This document shows, piece by piece, positions 27,601 through 34,330 of a DNA stretch of 64,000 bases (within the stretch, counting starts at the first letter, position 1; the number at the start of each line of letters is the position of its first letter). Both the position numbers and the translations under genes were made by a program. The stretch spans positions 22,676,822-22,740,821 of the forward strand of contig CAIIXF020000008.1 of assembly GCA_903813345.2 (NCBI GenBank), written 5' to 3'. This stretch comes from Owenia fusiformis. Its lineage: Eukaryota; Annelida; Polychaeta; Sabellida; Oweniidae. The notes under the pieces were generated by a model. The model saw only the letters and a program-made list of their open reading frames with translations. It was not told the origin of the DNA and ran no database searches.

Positions 27601-28895
27601 AAAATGCCTCAAATTAGATTTTGTGCAAAATTTTACCAATGTGATTGATGGAAATTGTTGATACACATTAGATGATCTTAAAAAAGCTTTCAGTTAGAGA
27701 TTATAAGTTTAAACCCTACCATATGACAAATGGGACACTATTTGAGCAGAAAAACACATTTCACACTTTTATTGACCATTTTGAAGCTGTTTTAACCATT
27801 CAACAGTTTAGAGGCATGTTACCTACACAAACGGGTAGAGGGGGACAAAGTTACCCCTTGTGACCCAAAATCTGAGAAGCCCTTCATATAAAATCTTACA
27901 AAATTCAAAAGGAAATCTAATATTCAGTGTTTTGAGCCATATTTTATTAGAATTGGTCCATGATTAATGAAGATATTGACATTTTAAGACCATATAGGGT
28001 TATGTTGCGAAGATGTTCTCGTCTTTGGAAACATTGAACATTTCCTTTGATCACAATAACTTTGCAACTAACAGAGGTAGGATGCTAATTTTTACATCAT
28101 ATTGTGTGGGATTCAAAACCAAACAAAGTCAGAAAACATTAGGTTTCCCAGACTCCGGCTTAAAAGATTTCCATGGGAAGATTGTTGGAGGGTTGAAGAA
28201 TCACAGATATTGAAGTTCACATTTTACCCATTTTCAGTGATGTTTCGTTAGGGCTTATAATTTCTGCAAATTTCAATACTAAGAAAAATGTATAGTACCA
28301 ACAAAAATATTAGACCTTCCTCTACAATATGTGAAACTATGAAAGGATTTCTGCAGGTAATAAGGGAAATATAGCAGCTTGCAAGGGTTCACTTTTTTTT
28401 GGACCACCCTGTATTTATTTCAGTTCAGTTTCATGTCACCACCACAAGTGGTGAGATACTGTTATTAGTCTCCAAACTATTTGTTGATGTTATTTGATGG
28501 TTGGTGTTAGGCGTTCTGCAGTCGGTGTCTGTAACAAATGGCAAAATCCTAGCTATATTTTTGAAAGTAACTCATTAATTTATGAGGTTGCAAGAAACAC
28601 TTTAAACCTTACCAAGAAATTTTACTGGAGTGGAAACAGATTTGTGAGGCATATAATGATTTGGCTTCACTAATTCTTTATTTCTAATTTTTGCACTGCA
28701 TGTAATAATCAATGCTTTGCCCAATTGCATGTCAAATGTTCAATATTTTTACATTATTTTGTATTTCATATAGAACACATCTTCAAATCACCTTTTTCAA
28801 GTTATACGTTTCCAGTATTGAAGTCAATGTATTATCATTTATAGGCAGAACTTTCTAGTCATGATGTTTTTCCCATTTCAGAGGAATCCAGTTAA
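529..28895 (+). CDS. FRMD8: FRMD8-like FERM domain protein gene (11 exons, introns included)
   Basis: FRMD8 (Bili in Drosophila) is a cytoplasmic FERM adaptor. In vertebrates it binds the iRhom N-terminus and stabilises the iRhom/ADAM17 sheddase complex, and it has been linked to Wnt co-receptor control. The spliced frame joins 529-643, 8191-8259, 11886-12020, 20874-21041, 23209-23329, 23673-23879, 24074-24395, 25112-25279, 26166-26304, 27304-27393 and 28882-28895. All junction phases agree, giving 515 aa against about 464 in human. The FERM region starts near residue 110 (CVYFANKTGLEM), has FCLWLISPLLELQLKPHH and QRNIYYPRELEEK, and continues through LPYYGCAFF (F2/F3 border), GVFIIDD and LLGLVYKDFSWE to an F3-like end near residue 445. 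The first about 105 residues are polar and probably disordered. Family assignment is from recalled similarity to vertebrate FRMD8 (SPLLE-QLKP, LPFYGCAFF). The first two exons and the last one are the least certain. Confidence 0.85.
644..3374. other. intron 1 of the FRMD8-like gene, no further exon recognised
   Basis: AT-rich intron sequence without coding signals that I can support. About 1000-1175 contains a fragment of the CAGTAAAACC/GAACACC repeat (ends ACAGGTTTTACTG). Confidence 0.5.
3408..3495 (+). repeat. TCCG/TCTG/TCCC microsatellite
   Basis: Imperfect tetranucleotide array inside the Helitron-like element. It produces a meaningless Arg-Pro-Ser-Val reading frame. Confidence 0.9.
3770..4490 (+). 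repeat. tandem repeat, five units of 135-154 bp
   Basis: Each unit carries TTCATATTTGGTATGTGAAT (near 3825, 3979, 4114, 4261 and 4396), then CACACTGTCTAA-GACACTTTTGGTAGAAGG and palindromic AAAATGGCCGCCATTTT. Two spacings are exactly 135 bp. Confidence 0.85.
5475..5620. repeat. palindromic (foldback) element
   Basis: Arms at 5490-5513 and 5580-5603 are perfect 24-bp inverses (GGTTCAGGATATTGGGATTA then TCCC). Weaker pairing extends outward (ATTATCCTATA) and inward (AATATAATATA), around a GC-rich centre (CCCTCGGGACCCGCGG). No ORF. Confidence 0.85.
6557..7296 (-). mobile_element. hAT-like deletion derivative carrying a zinc-finger fragment
   Basis: The ends CAGCGCTTGCATTA and TAATGCAAGCCCTG are near-perfect terminal inverted repeats of hAT style. 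Subterminal repeats with GAGTCC-AAGGACGC / GCGTCC-GAGTCCTTA extend them. A clear 8-bp target duplication is not visible. Between them lies one short minus-strand ORF resembling the N-terminus of hAT-derived zinc-finger proteins, and the catalytic part is missing. Confidence 0.6.
6606..6872 (-). pseudogene. fragment of a ZNF862/C17orf113-type (hAT-derived) zinc-finger protein
   Basis: An 88-codon frame begins MTSKVRTYIPEWETEFDWLQ and continues with MKCDICTRC, a GCAEFQHSSLTRHATSKQH segment, then unrelated residues up to the stop. The W--EF-WL opening, the C-x2-C pair and the S-LTRHA-S--H ending resemble the N-terminal zinc finger of ZNF862/C17orf113-like proteins derived from hAT transposases. 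The rest of such a protein (dimerisation and RNase H-like catalytic core) is absent, so this is a truncated remnant inside the 6557-7296 element. Similarity is from memory. Confidence 0.55.
8191..8259 (+). CDS. FRMD8: FRMD8-like candidate exon 2
   Basis: A 69-nt phase 1-1 exon lies between acceptor TTTATAG and donor AAAG|GTATAA. Joined to its neighbours it reads DVVPADSEKSDLYQKRQNMM plus RNK with no stop. Being a multiple of three, it could be skipped without changing frame. It belongs to the polar N-terminal extension ahead of the FERM domain, where the family is not conserved. Confidence 0.55.
8395..8850. repeat. pair of adjacent inverted-repeat elements with a T-rich core
   Basis: First palindrome: GGTTATGTAC..GGTTTTGGATATGGGGTT pairs with AACCCAATATCCAAACC..GTACATAAC (about 8421-8560). 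Second: CCTATACCAAGTAGAGTTTT (8569-8588) pairs with AAAACTCTACTTGGCATAGG (8828-8848). It encloses TTTTTC-rich low-complexity DNA and GCGGGAGATATGG repeats. No coding potential. Confidence 0.75.
9437..10071. repeat. TIR-bounded element with four tandem ~140-bp units
   Basis: TATCGTACCTAAAA at 9437-9450 is mirrored by TTTTAGGTACGATA at 10058-10071. Inside are four units sharing ATTCCAGGAAAACCACTT, TTCACACATGTTACA and GGCGGCCATTTTGGAAGTTT, spaced 135-147 bp (near 9516, 9654, 9789, 9936). The unit length and the CGGCCATTTT motif recall the Helitron array at 3770-4490, but the ends differ. Confidence 0.75.
10715..11140 (+). mobile_element. MITE family M426, copy 1
   Basis: A 426-bp element with TIRs CAGATGCGAGTAG / CTACTCGCATCTG. 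Internal marks are TTACCAGTTTCGCCACCAGG, CCCATAGACC in reverse (GGTCTATGGGG) and AATGACGTAAATCAAGATTA. The ORF across it is incidental. It lies in an intron of the FRMD8-like gene. Confidence 0.85.
11886..12020 (+). CDS. FRMD8: FRMD8-like exon 3
   Basis: A 135-nt phase 1-1 exon with acceptor TTTTTACAG and a consensus donor GTAAGT. It encodes KNEKDKLLPKITIDSSASRQ, then KSYITATRPDSYG and MTSAMSDASAK, a Ser/Thr-rich linker just before the FERM domain. The exon is richer in G+C than its flanks. The phase matches both neighbours. Confidence 0.75.
12597..12725. repeat. dispersed repeat (TATGTCACCACCA..CTGTAACAAAT), copy A
   Basis: Shares TATGTCACCACCA-GAAGTG, a GACATATTG segment and GTCTGCATCTGTAACAAAT with stretches at 22883-22985 and 28433-28550. 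The boundaries are not clear. Confidence 0.55.
12996..13090. repeat. dispersed repeat (CTGTACCAATCTGT family), copy A
   Basis: Reads TGATTGGTCAGTTCTTATGC and TGTACCAATCTGTATTGCTA, shared with the start of the foldback repeat at 19264. Short GGTGAC..GTCACC pairing follows. Confidence 0.5.
14553..14978 (-). mobile_element. MITE family M426, copy 2 (inverted)
   Basis: Exactly 426 bp and opposite in orientation to copy 1. The TIRs are CAGATGCGAGTAG and CTACTCGCATTTG and can be extended to ACCC/GGGT. Internal sequence matches copy 1 at roughly 85-90% by eye. Confidence 0.85.
14996..15305. repeat. minisatellite of CCAATGTTAATGATCATCTT type
   Basis: About 15 degenerate copies of a roughly 20-22-bp unit (CCAATGTTAATGATCATCTT and variants with ATCATACA or ATCATTTT). 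Some neighbouring units repeat as pairs. It lies just beside the end of MITE copy 2. Confidence 0.85.
15385..15990. mobile_element. MITE-like repeat, AAAGGGGCAATAA family, copy 1
   Basis: The right part GATAGCTCAGAAAAGGTAAA and CACAGTCCTTGTTGCCGC matches the element at 62192-62567. The left end (AATTTAAAGGTATTTCTTGA) is diverged and its limit is uncertain. Confidence 0.55.
16639..16784. mobile_element. 146-bp foldback MITE
   Basis: TAATGCCTGGGCTACATTTG at the left pairs with CAAATGTGACCCAGGCATTA at the right. Inner pairing is CCGATTCATCAG / CTGATGAATCGG and TGATTGAGT / ACTCAATCGG. It could have TA target sites within the terminal TA. Confidence 0.85.
19264..19460. repeat. foldback repeat of the CTGTACCAATCTGT family
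   Basis: TTGCTACTGAGATTGTCCCC pairs with GGGGACATTCTCAGTAGCAA around an AT-rich loop. The left flank is shared with 12996-13090. No ORF. Confidence 0.65.
20082..20331. mobile_element. pogo/Tigger-like MITE with GTGAACACC tandem units
   Basis: CAGTAAAACC at the left is mirrored by GTTTTACTG at the right. The interior is tandem copies of an approximately 36-bp unit (GTGAACACCTGTGTCTTA, GTGAACACGTCTCTCTT). Relatives occur near 1000-1175, 18660-18755 and 38396-38470. CAGTAAAACC-type ends with GAACACC arrays occur widely in invertebrate genomes (from memory). Confidence 0.65.
20874..21041 (+). CDS. FRMD8: FRMD8-like exon 4: start of FERM domain (F1)
   Basis: Acceptor TTATTTCCAG and donor CTAG|GTAAGA. 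It encodes PLEMCVYFANKTGLEMTLEG, continues with the GRCTTAEEVFEQLMELL helix, and ends in DVFCLWLISPLL. This is the ubiquitin-like F1 lobe, with the F-A/C-LWL-SPLLE signature recalled from FRMD8. The in-frame extension past the donor is intron. Confidence 0.9.
21372..21990 (+). mobile_element. palindromic MITE (GTACCTCAG family), 3'-truncated copy
   Basis: Begins GTTAGTACCTCAGTGTAAAT with ATTGGTCAATTAGCGGTCAA and runs to GAGGTCAACAATTGTATACT. A nested palindrome is built from GTCAACAGTAGTTTCTCGG and its inverse. An approximately 400-bp interior is shared in inverse with 31.9-32.27 kb. The expected right end (CTGAGGTAC) is missing. A 75-codon ORF (21428-21652) is treated as part of the repeat. 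Confidence 0.75.
22883..22985. repeat. dispersed repeat (TATGTCACCACCA family), copy B
   Basis: TATGTCACCACCAGAAGTGT to GGTATCTGTAACAAATGGC. It ends with GGTGGTGACATA, so this copy is nearly palindromic at its ends. Confidence 0.55.
23209..23329 (+). CDS. FRMD8: FRMD8-like exon 5 (end of F1)
   Basis: Acceptor TTTCATACAG; donor ATCAT|GTAAGA. It encodes ELQLKPHHVPFRLTQHWDEL, then LQKYTTSSEEEIERDEPVLI, closing the F1 lobe. The LQLKP-H-PF-L pattern directly continues SPLLE across the intron, which confirms the junction. Confidence 0.9.
23673..23879 (+). CDS. FRMD8: FRMD8-like exon 6 (F2 lobe)
   Basis: Acceptor CTGTTGCAG and donor ACAG|GTACAT. It encodes MQRNIYYPRELEEKIREPQM and continues with LKLLYSEAHSNI, GRYPWDTE and a hydrophobic helix (FVLAGLASAI). 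This matches the helical F2 lobe of FERM proteins. The split codons on both sides restore Met and Arg. Confidence 0.9.
24074..24395 (+). CDS. FRMD8: FRMD8-like exon 7 (F2 to F3)
   Basis: The largest FERM exon (322 nt), with acceptor TTTTTTCCAG and donor GCA|GTAAGT. It encodes NLSQFFPHHMCKPKTTFFG, a charged loop, YKYLQCCWNLPYYGCAFFAG and DVYIAVNKEGVFIIDDEKA. The LP-YGCAFF motif marks the end of F2 and start of the PH-like F3 lobe. It ends in phase 0. Confidence 0.92.
25112..25279 (+). CDS. FRMD8: FRMD8-like exon 8 (F3 lobe)
   Basis: Acceptor TATTCTTACAG; donor CAA|GTGAGT. A 168-nt phase 0-0 exon encoding RLLLGLVYKDFSWEYAESAK, then LPCLFIQFKDD and ESKILQVFSKQ. These are the F3 beta-strands and the start of the closing helix. 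Confidence 0.9.
26166..26304 (+). CDS. FRMD8: FRMD8-like exon 9 (end of FERM and linker)
   Basis: Acceptor ATAATTGCAG; donor CAAG|GTAATC. It encodes AVMADVLIQTFVKLIHTFND, the final F3 helix, then a Gly/Asp-rich linker (DAGGGDTVDGAPP). It ends in phase 1, matching the next exon. Confidence 0.85.
27304..27393 (+). CDS. FRMD8: FRMD8-like exon 10 (C-terminal tail)
   Basis: Acceptor GATTTCTTACAG and donor GA|GTAAGC enclose 90 nt of phase 1-1. It encodes EKFSTMLRSRDDLVMCSKLD, then KLCLATHNMK. I do not recognise this tail in vertebrate FRMD8, but the phase and splice sites fit. The last intron holds a complete MITE just downstream. Confidence 0.7.
27469..28411. mobile_element. 943-bp mariner-type MITE in the last intron
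   Basis: Ends CAGGGTGGTCCAAAAAAAGT / ACTTTTTTTTGGACCACCCTG with TA on both sides. The inverted similarity continues inward for about 110 bp (GCTATATTT.CCTTA, TTGTAGAGGAAGGTCTA). The two inner frames (63 and 66 codons) show no transposase motif, so the copy is non-autonomous. Confidence 0.88.
28433..28550. repeat. dispersed repeat (TATGTCACCACCA family), copy C
   Basis: ATGTCACCACCACAAGTGGT to GGTGTCTGTAACAAATGGC, directly after the mariner-type MITE in the last FRMD8-like intron. Confidence 0.5.
28882..28895 (+). CDS. FRMD8: FRMD8-like candidate terminal exon (4 codons and stop)
   Basis: After acceptor TCCCATTTCAG the phase-1 frame reads K-E-S-S and stops at TAA 28893-28895. The short coding end is followed by apparent 3' UTR with an AATAAA about 170 nt on. 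The acceptor has a reasonable polypyrimidine tract. A longer C-terminus through another exon cannot be excluded. Confidence 0.45.
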
Positions 28896-29067
28896 AGTTG
28901 AAGTTGTATACTTGAAAGCAGTAGTGTATATAGTGAACTTATTCTAATGATCTGGGATTACTGAGTAACAATCACCTCTAAAACTGGATTAAAGAATGTA
29001 CAAGAAAAACATCAAGAAGGTCATATTTTTATATGTTTAAAGATGGAAAAGGGTGGAACCAACATAA

Positions 29068-29073
29068 AATAAA
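29068..29073 (+). promoter_or_regulatory. candidate poly(A) signal of the FRMD8-like gene
   Basis: AATAAA in a suitable place after the TAA at 28895. Other AT-rich near-matches follow, so the true cleavage site is unknown. Confidence 0.35.
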
Positions 29074-29099
29074 GTAAACCAGCACCTTTCTTAACAAAT

Positions 29100-31150
29100 C
29101 AAATGTTTAAAGAAATGCCTTTAACAGATGGATACTAAAATGGTGTGAAAAATGAGACAACAGGCAGCTCTTAACTTTGTAAAGATTAAAAGAACAGGAT
29201 AGGCTGTGGAATTATCTTATGCAAAGTGCATAATGGCATTGGGTCAAATTGCTTGAATGGAAGAAATGTGATTGTAAAATGCTAACTGCTGGCGATGTGA
29301 TTTAGGAAGCTGAGGATCTGACTGGAAATGGCATGACATAAACAATCAATGATGTCTCAACTGAATTAGATTGTAAAGAACAATTCTGCCAACCACATGG
29401 TTTTGTAATAGGTTTTAACAATTGTATTGCAAAATTGTGATTATGTTTCAAAATTATTTCCTGTTATTATTTAACAGGCTATTAATCTTGTGACCAAATG
29501 TGTTAGTGAAATAAGCCTATCCAGATTGATGTCCAGGATACAAAAACTGGTGGTCTTATGAGGGCTTCTGTAATCTTTGTCTAACCTTCATCACATTACT
29601 CCAAAAAGGCAACAACAAATGTAAATTTTTATTTTAAGGCATTTAGTTAGTCCTGCATCACGCCTATAGACATCCCCTATCTACTGTACTTCACATGCAA
29701 CCTTTGGGGATGATGTGTTTAGGTGGAGTCACAAGGGTTAGATGCAAGACTAGCCAGGCCATAAGGGAACTTAAGACTACATGCCAAAATGCACTGTAAA
29801 ATATATGCAATATTTGATAATGGATTCATTGTCCAATAAGCTTAAACTGTACATAAAGAAGTTACCGATATGTAAATAATTCTTTCAACTAAAATTGTAT
29901 TTGATGAGGTTTTAAACTGAAACCATTGTACATGTACATGTATTTACTAACCAATGGTACATTCAGCTGCATTATACTGTACTGTCTATTTAAATATGAT
30001 ATATTCTCTGATGTGAATTCTGAATATGTATATCAGTTATATGGTTAACATCCTCCAAAAAGGAAATAATAACTTATCACATCTAAGGCACAACTTTGTG
30101 TCAATAATTGTGTATACCTTGTGCATGGATAGTTAAATATCTCTTGATAAGTTACTTATAAATAATGTACGTGTATTGTATATAAATCCAGTTTCCAATC
30201 TGGTTTGAAAAGGTTGCTTTTAAATGTGGGATTTTAACCAAGTTAGAATTTTGAGTGCTGTATATTACTTGTATATACCTTGAATATTATATGTCTATTA
30301 TTATATTTTATACTTATATTTATTGAGCAAATGATGAAGAAAGATATCTTTTTGTACATATTTTATTTCTTTAAGCTTGCAATTTGATTAGAATTTTGCT
30401 ATTTTTTCTGGTTATCAACAGTTGCTCAAATATAAGTTTCATTGGACCATTAAGATCAATTTCTCCACATGTACAGGTTACACTGTCAGTGTTTGTAAAT
30501 GTGTGTTCACAAATACAAAATCCTCTGTATGTGTACAATGAAAACACATTCACATGTATCAAACTCACAACAAAGTATATTGACACTAAGTTGAAAGTGA
30601 TCACATGAAATTCAGAAGTAAGTTTGAGATTTCTGTGGTGTACAAGTTGATTTTGATGGTTGAATTAATTCAAATTGTCTATATGTCCCAAAACGGAAAT
30701 CTAAAGATACTTTTAAATACGCATATTGTTCAAATGTGATGATAAAAGTGTTAAAAGTAAATATGAACCCATTGTTTCATACTATTAGTAGTATTAAGGA
30801 TATATAGATTTCAAGCTATTAAGTATTATGTATATAATGTACCAGTATTTAATTTATTCTCAAATTGTAGATTCACCATTTATCTATTTTATAATAATAG
30901 AGAGTAGTATAAAAGATACTTCTTTTCTTTATTGTTATTCATTTGATCAGATTGAAATATATATCACTGTCAAAATACTATACTAGTACTCCCTCCAATT
31001 GCAAACAAACAGGAAGTCACCTTTCAGGAGTCTATAGCATTTGTGTTTGATCCCATTCCACATTTTCTTTTCATTAACAAATCTTATAAGAATTTCAAAT
31101 ACTAACTCCATTATTGATACTGTGTCCTTCAGAACGTAGACAGAGATGTG
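29100..31150. other. AT-rich spacer 3' of the FRMD8-like gene
   Basis: No gene, RNA or clear repeat recognised. It may include a long 3' UTR. Confidence 0.5.
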
Positions 31151-31159
31151 TTCGGATAT

Positions 31160-32366
31160 ACAGGTTCTATTGTAAGTACCTCAGTTGAAATTCTCAATTC
31201 TGATTGGTTGATGAGCGGTCAACAATATACAATTGTTGACCTCTCCAGAGGTCAACTGGCAAAATTGTATACCGAGACTGTAAACCGAGAAACTACTGTT
31301 GACATTGACCGAAGAGGTCTCTGTCAACAGTAGTTTCTCAGTCTACAGTCTCGGTATATGATTTTGACGGTTGACCGAAGAATGGAGAGGTCTACAATTG
31401 TTTTGTTAGTCCGAAGAAACTAATAATAGACATATAGACGACAATCATCAATCGGCATGGCTTCATTTCACAATCGTTTCTCCGAACCACGCCAGCAATG
31501 CATTCTCATTAGTAAATTGTTGTTAATTTTACGTTTCTATTTGTATTTTTGCTATAGATATCACTTTCATTAACGTTTACAAAATGTCTGTCAACCATGT
31601 TTTTTCTGTAAACATTATGACGTCATGAAACTTATTATTCAAAAGCAGTGGTTAACAGTACCTAGTAGCGGTCAACAGTATACAATTGTTGACCTCTCTA
31701 TCTAGAGGTAAACTGGCAAAATTGTATACCGAGACTGTAAACCGAGAAACTACTGTTGACAGAGACCGAAGGTCGAGGTCAACAGTAGTTTCAAGGTTTA
31801 CAGTCGAGGTATATGATTTTGACGGTTGACCGAATGGAGAGGTCTACAATTGTTTTGTTAGTCAGAAGAAACTAATAATACACATATAGACGACAGTCAT
31901 CAATCATGGCTTCATTTCACAACCTTTTCTACGAAACACGCCAGCAATAATTGTTTAAGAAAATCTGAAGACAGTGGTAGTTAAACTCTCTGTTTTTGGC
32001 ACATAGCAGCGTACTCACTAGTAAATTAATGTTAATTTTTCGTTTCTTTTTGTATTTTTGCTATACTTGTCGTCTAGCAAAGTCAAAATATCACTTTCAT
32101 CAACGTTTACGAAATGTCCGTCTACCATGTTTCTTTCTGTAAACATTATGACGTCATATTCCCCATAATTCACAAGTGTAGTACAGTAACATAAGCCGTC
32201 AATAATATGATATCCCATGATGCACAGGTGAGGTACAGGCAAAAATGTTGACCGCTAATTGACCAATCAGATGCGAGTATTTACACTGAGGTACTAACAA
32301 TACATATTGTTGACCGCTAATCAGCCAATCAGAATCCAGTATTTCAGTTGAGGTACTAACAATATA
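31160..32366 (-). mobile_element. cluster of palindromic GTACCTCAG-family MITEs
   Basis: The left edge is GTACCTCAGTTGAAATTCTC and the right edges are ACTGAGGTACTAAC (near 32298) and TTGAGGTACTAAC (near 32360). At least two copies are nested or tandem. The palindrome CCGAGAAACTACTGTTGAC / GTCAACAGTAGTTTC recurs at about 31290 and 31740. The 31.9-32.27-kb part is the inverse of the 21.4-kb copy at about 90% by eye. Confidence 0.75.
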
Positions 32367-32993
32367 CAGGGTGTCAAAAAACAACGGCACCCCCCTCTAC
32401 AGCAAAAAGTACTTAATGTTACATGGTGTGTCATATCTCATTTTAAAGACAATTTAATTCTGGAGTTACCTGAGAAATTTCAGCTTTATATCATATAATT
32501 ATACAGATTTACAGCTGATTCATAGTAGTTGGTATGACCACCAGTTGCTGCTCAAACAGCAGCTTATCTGGATGGATATGATTTCAATTAAAATTCAGAT
32601 AAAGGTGTAGCATTGCATAATCCTCTAAGCACATTCCTCACATTCTTCAGAAATACATCCTTTCTGTATCTTTTTTCAAAAGGCTCTTTGTCCATCAGTT
32701 CCTATACCCTGTTTTTCAGAACTGAACCCATATGTCCAGTGCAGTTGAAATCTGGGCTAATTCTTTCATATTCCACTTTCTAAAGATTTCACCTTTAACC
32801 AGTACAGAGCAGCAAACAAAGTACCGAAGTAGCAAACTTAAAAACAATGTAGCTTTTTTAATATAAAGTTTTATTAAATGAAATTTGAGGAGTAACTCCA
32901 GAATTAAATTATCTTTCAAATGAGGTATGACACGATATTGAACTTCAGAAATTTTTGCTGTAGAGGGGGGTGCCGTTGTTTTTTGACACCCTG
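32367..32993. mobile_element. 627-bp TA-flanked MITE (CAGGGTGTC ends)
   Basis: The terminal repeats start CAGGGTGTCAAAAAACAACG and are perfect for about 42 bp (through CACCCCCC and CTACAGCAAAAA). A looser match runs to 100 bp or more (TAATTTAATTCTGGAGTTAC on both sides). TA flanks both ends, as in Tc1/mariner-type insertions. No transposase frame. It splits the surrounding GTACCTCAG-family repeat. Confidence 0.9.
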
Positions 32994-33440
32994 TACAATA
33001 TACAATTTTAGACCTCTCTTGAGGTCAACTGGCAAAATTTTATACCGATATTGTAAACCTTGAAAGTACTGTTGACCGAGACCGGAGATCGAGGTCAACA
33101 GTACTCTCAAGGTTTACTGTTGAGGTATACACTTTTGCCAGTTGAGAAAATAGAGAGGTACCAAGTAGCGGTCAACAGTACTTTTGAAAAAAATGTTTTT
33201 AAACGTTGAATTTTTTTTAATTCGAAAAAATTGAAAAAATAAGTTGTGAAAAAATCACAAATATTCGATGGTTTGGGCATTTTTTGCTAAAATATGACAC
33301 CTACACTTTTCAAAAATGTTCACGGTGCATGTGATATTCGATAATATATCCTTCCAATTATTATTATATTCCTCGGACTTACAAAACAATTGTTAACCTC
33401 TCTATTCTCTCAACTGGCAAAAGTGTATACCTCAACATGT
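32994..33440. repeat. remainder of the interrupted GTACCTCAG-family palindrome
   Basis: GACCTCTCTTGAGGTCAACT, then GAGGTCAACAGTACTCTCAA and its mirror, then a T/A-rich stretch. It closes with AATTGTTAACCTCTCTATTC..GTGTATACCTCAAC. The same motifs stand left of the inserted MITE. Confidence 0.7.
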
Positions 33441-33950
33441 CTATGTGTGTAGGGGGTCAATTGTGTTTGGATATTATTGATCACTCTATGTGTGTACGTG
33501 GTTCATTGTGTTTTGCTCAAATTGGTCACCTTACATACGTGTATGAGGTCCAATAAGTTGAGCTCATATCATCACTCTATGTGTGTATTTGGTCTATTGT
33601 GTAGTCTCTATCAGTATGTGAATAATGTCCATTGATTGCATTGACCTTCTATCAGTCACTTCATATATATTATGGACCATTGTGTTCAGCTCCTATTGGT
33701 CACTCTATATGTGTATGAAGTCCATCGTTCTCTATGTGTGTAGGAGGTCCATTGTCCACGGCTCCTACTGGTTACCCTATGTTATTGGCTGCTATTGGTC
33801 ATATTTTGTGTGTATGAGATCCATTTTTGGCGAGCTCCTATCAGTCAAACTATGTGTACACTGTACAGGTTTACGTGGTCCAACACTCTATGTGTGTATG
33901 CGGCCCATTGTGTTCAGCTACTATCATGTTTGAGGTTCATTGTGTTAAGG
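33440..33950 (+). repeat. degenerate CTATGTGTGTATG..GTCCATTGTG minisatellite, block 1
   Basis: Around ten diverged units of 45-65 bp built on TCACTCTATGTGTGTATG, AGGTCCATTGTGTT and AGCTCCTATCGG. Frames through it (33625-33933) are by-products. Confidence 0.85.
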
Positions 33951-33974
33951 TGGGCCGGTGGCCTATAATGCTGC

Positions 33975-34228
33975 TTATTTTTTCGTGAAGCCACTCAGTA
34001 AAATTACCAATCAATTAAATGTCCAATCAACATCACTCGAGTATCTATGTGTTCCTGACACGTTTGGGCATCCGGTAATGACAACGTCTACCCAATGTTT
34101 GCACGCGACATTGACGTAATTCATGACGTCCAAACGTGTCAGGAACACATAGATACTTGAATGATCTTGATTGGACATCAGGTTGCAGAGAAATCGCAAT
34201 TTTAATGAGTGGCTTCACGAAAAAATAA
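33975..34228. mobile_element. 254-bp foldback element inside the minisatellite
   Basis: TTATTTTTTCGTGAAGCCAC at the left pairs with GTGGCTTCACGAAAAAATAA at the right. Inside, GTATCTATGTGTTCCTGACA pairs with TGTCAGGAACACATAGATAC, and ATGTCCAATCAA with TTGATTGGACAT. It separates minisatellite blocks. Confidence 0.88.
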
Positions 34229-34330
34229 AAAGGCTATACGCCTCGTTGAGCTCCTATCAGTCACTCTATGTCTACATATGTGTGGTCCATTATGTTTGGC
34301 TCCCGTTTGGCTCCTATCGGTACATCTATG

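Noticed and set aside
27469-28411. possibility of an autonomous mariner
   Set aside because: The two short internal frames carry no catalytic DDE/D motif and do not match a transposase.
33625-33933. 102-codon frame
   Set aside because: Runs through the degenerate minisatellite; cysteine/tyrosine-rich by base bias only.
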